Shown here in pieces: positions 62,922-64,000 of a stretch of 64,000 nt of DNA. The notes below the pieces were generated by a model, which had not been told where the DNA came from, searched no databases, and saw only the letters and a program-made list of their open reading frames with translations. Positions within the stretch are counted from its first letter, which is position 1; the number at the start of each line of letters is the position of its first letter. This stretch comes from Phycisphaerales bacterium (GTDB lineage: Bacteria; Planctomycetota; Phycisphaerae; Phycisphaerales; UBA1924): assembly GCA_029260265.1 (NCBI GenBank), contig JAJDDO010000024.1, positions 1,092,228 through 1,156,227 on the forward strand, given 5' to 3'. Position numbers and translations under genes: made by a program.

Positions 62922-63744
62922 TGGTGACCTCCTCTGGGGTATTCTCAATGGGGCGATTCTTAGCGAGTGCGCTGTAGGTCTTGCCGGTTTGCTCCTGGAG
63001 AGCTTCCTTCCCGGTCCATTGCTGCCAGCGTGTGATTGCGACATCGATATAGCGCGGGGAGAGCTCGATCCCGGCACACGCGCGTTTGGATTTCTCGCAG
63101 GCGATGAGTGTCGAGCCGCTGCCCAAGAACGGATCCAAAACAATCTCACCACGGCGCGAGCAATCGAGGATCGCTTCCTCAATGAGCCGCACCGATTTAA
63201 TCGTCGGGTGGAGCTTGAGCACCTCGCTCGATGCGGGGTCTCCCTCGGCGTCATCGAGCGAGCGGGCTGACGGGAAGCTCCACACATTACTCCGCATGCG
63301 TCCGTGCTCACCGAGGCCGAAGTTATTCGGGTGTCGATCCGTCCCATGCTTGAACACAAAGACCAGTTCGTGCTGGCTGCGATAAAAAGTGCCCATACCG
63401 GGGCGGTCCTTGACCCAGATGCAGAGATTCTTGAGCTCAGTGTAGTGGGTATTGCCCGCGGCCAGCATCTCCGTGGCGTGCCGCCAGTCCATGAAGTGGT
63501 AGTGGATGGATCCGGGGAGGCTGACTTTGCAGAGCTGTTTCATGACGGATCCGAGGAACTCCGTGAACTCTGCTGGGGACATCTCTCCTGAACCCATCGC
63601 AAAGTCACCATGCTCACCCGCGCAAACCTGCCCGATGGCCTTGGCGGGCAAGTTGTACGGCGGATCGGTGAAGACCATCGCGGCGTGCTGCACGCCGAGC
63701 AATCGCTGGTAGGAAGCCGGATCGGTACAGTCGGCGCAGAGCAC
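62914..63744 (-). CDS. DNA methylase (N4-cytosine/N6-adenine type), 5-prime end doubtful
   Basis: A protein of about 276 residues from GTG 63744. The catalytic motif VFTDPPYNLPA is near the N-terminus and the AdoMet motif VLDPFLGSGSTLIACEKSKR near the C-terminus, the beta-class order. It ends IENTPEEVTNG. The frame is clearly coding further upstream (TQPGDLWILGEGDHAHRVLC), where these enzymes begin, but no start codon is found there. It could protect the element's DNA or modify host DNA. Confidence 0.88.
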   Translation of the reverse strand: MLCADCTDPASYQRLLGVQHAAMVFTDPPYNLPAKAIGQVCAGEHGDFAMGSGEMSPAEFTEFLGSVMKQLCKVSLPGSIHYHFMDWRHATEMLAAGNTHYTELKNLCIWVKDRPGMGTFYRSQHELVFVFKHGTDRHPNNFGLGEHGRMRSNVWSFPSARSLDDAEGDPASSEVLKLHPTIKSVRLIEEAILDCSRRGEIVLDPFLGSGSTLIACEKSKRACAGIELSPRYIDVAITRWQQWTGKEALQEQTGKTYSALAKNRPIENTPEEVTNG

Positions 63745-63890
63745 GCGATGCGCATGGTCGCCTTCGCCGAGGATCCAGAGATCGCCGGGTTGGGTGACGG
63801 GTGCGAGAGCTTGATCGTCGGGAAGATTATCCGCAAGCGGTGGGCCAGCAGATTGTGATACCCGCCCATACGGCGAATGTCACGCCGCAA
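63745..63890 (-). pseudogene. 5-prime part of the methylase gene, apparently frameshifted
   Basis: Upstream of GTG 63744 the methylase frame encodes ADNLPDDQALAPVTQPGDLW. In the next frame, from ATG 63869 or TTG 63890, lies MGGYHNLLAHRL. Joining the two at about 63834-63838 by adding one base gives ...AHRL-ADNLPDD..., the pattern of the ParB-like end that precedes such methylases ('AYRLADN'). A one-base deletion or sequencing error is the simplest reading. Confidence 0.55.
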
Positions 63891-64000
63891 AACGAATCTT
63901 CGGCCTCACCTTGATCACCGGGTACAGCAATCGCGGATCGTCACCGACATGATGTCGTCTGATCGTGATCTTGGGCTCGAGTTCACCTCCTTCCGTGTAG
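63880..64000 (-). CDS. Unknown protein, C-terminal part (runs off window edge)
   Basis: An open frame entering from the right edge and ending at TGA 63880-63882, about 39 codons (PKITIRRHHVGDDPRLLYP, then VIKVRPKIRFAA). It is basic and resembles nothing I can name. It shares the reading frame of the methylase and is parted from it by this single stop. Confidence 0.4.
   Translation of the reverse strand, partial: YTEGGELEPKITIRRHHVGDDPRLLYPVIKVRPKIRFAA

Noticed and set aside
1..64000. CRISPR array, rRNA operon or complete insertion sequence
   Set aside because: No regularly spaced repeats, no rRNA sequence and no transposase with terminal repeats were seen.

Overview
The window is a stretch of chromosome from a planctomycete, most likely class Phycisphaerae, order Phycisphaerales. 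Support: two secreted proteins end in paired NLQDVFAYL...FNAGCP modules (the 'GC-type dockerin' tail typical of that order), AroD and AroE are fused, there is a prepilin-like H-domain protein of the planctomycete/Lentisphaera type, and the S10-spc-alpha ribosomal cluster lacks several usual members. The DNA is moderately GC-rich and ends in a recombinase/phage-gene cassette beside a tRNA gene.

Layout. 1-22000 is housekeeping on both strands: an ABC ATPase cut by the left edge, prfA, an acyl carrier protein with two FabZ-like hot-dog proteins (possible lipid synthesis set), fused aroDE, recO, an HDOD/degenerate-GGDEF regulator, an M16 peptidase overlapping thiE, an RluA-type pseudouridine synthase overlapping hemW tail to tail, an FHA protein, a small zinc-ribbon protein, purA-uppS-cdsA, a coiled-coil protein, ruvB, a lipoprotein M28 peptidase and an unknown secreted protein.

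22300-37300 is one long ribosomal cluster on the + strand: S10-L3-L4-L23-L2-S19-L22-S3-L16-L29-S17-L14-L24-L5-S14-S8-L6-L18-S5-L15-secY-L36-S13-S11-rpoA-L17. Several members are unusual: L22 carries an extra N-terminal helix-turn-helix-like domain, S5 has a glycine/arginine-rich tail, L17 has an insertion and a tail, and S14 and L36 have lost most zinc-binding cysteines. A terminator-like hairpin lies between S10 and L3. pheS and a four-helix membrane protein follow.

39000-58500 looks like an alpha-glucan (starch/maltooligosaccharide) use locus: a dockerin-tagged secreted GH13 amylase, a secreted GH31 alpha-glucosidase, a sugar ABC transporter (ATPase, binding lipoprotein, permease), a prepilin-like protein, a second GH13 enzyme, a large dockerin-tagged surface protein, an esterase with a starch-binding-like domain, a glycosyl-hydrolase-like lipoprotein, a ROK-type sugar kinase and a sodium/solute symporter. 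The proposed flow is extracellular cleavage, uptake through the ABC or sodium symporter, then phosphorylation by the ROK kinase. No dedicated regulator gene is seen, though operator-like palindromes are present.

58587-64000 holds tRNA-Ser(GGA), its terminator, a cluster of CAGGGA repeats, and a minus-strand cassette: large serine recombinase, DUF2924 protein, short phage terminase large subunit, DUF5681 protein and an N4/N6 DNA methylase whose start appears frameshifted. It has no capsid genes in view and runs off the right edge. It is a prophage remnant or a small mobile element. All functional calls come from reading motifs; no database search was run.
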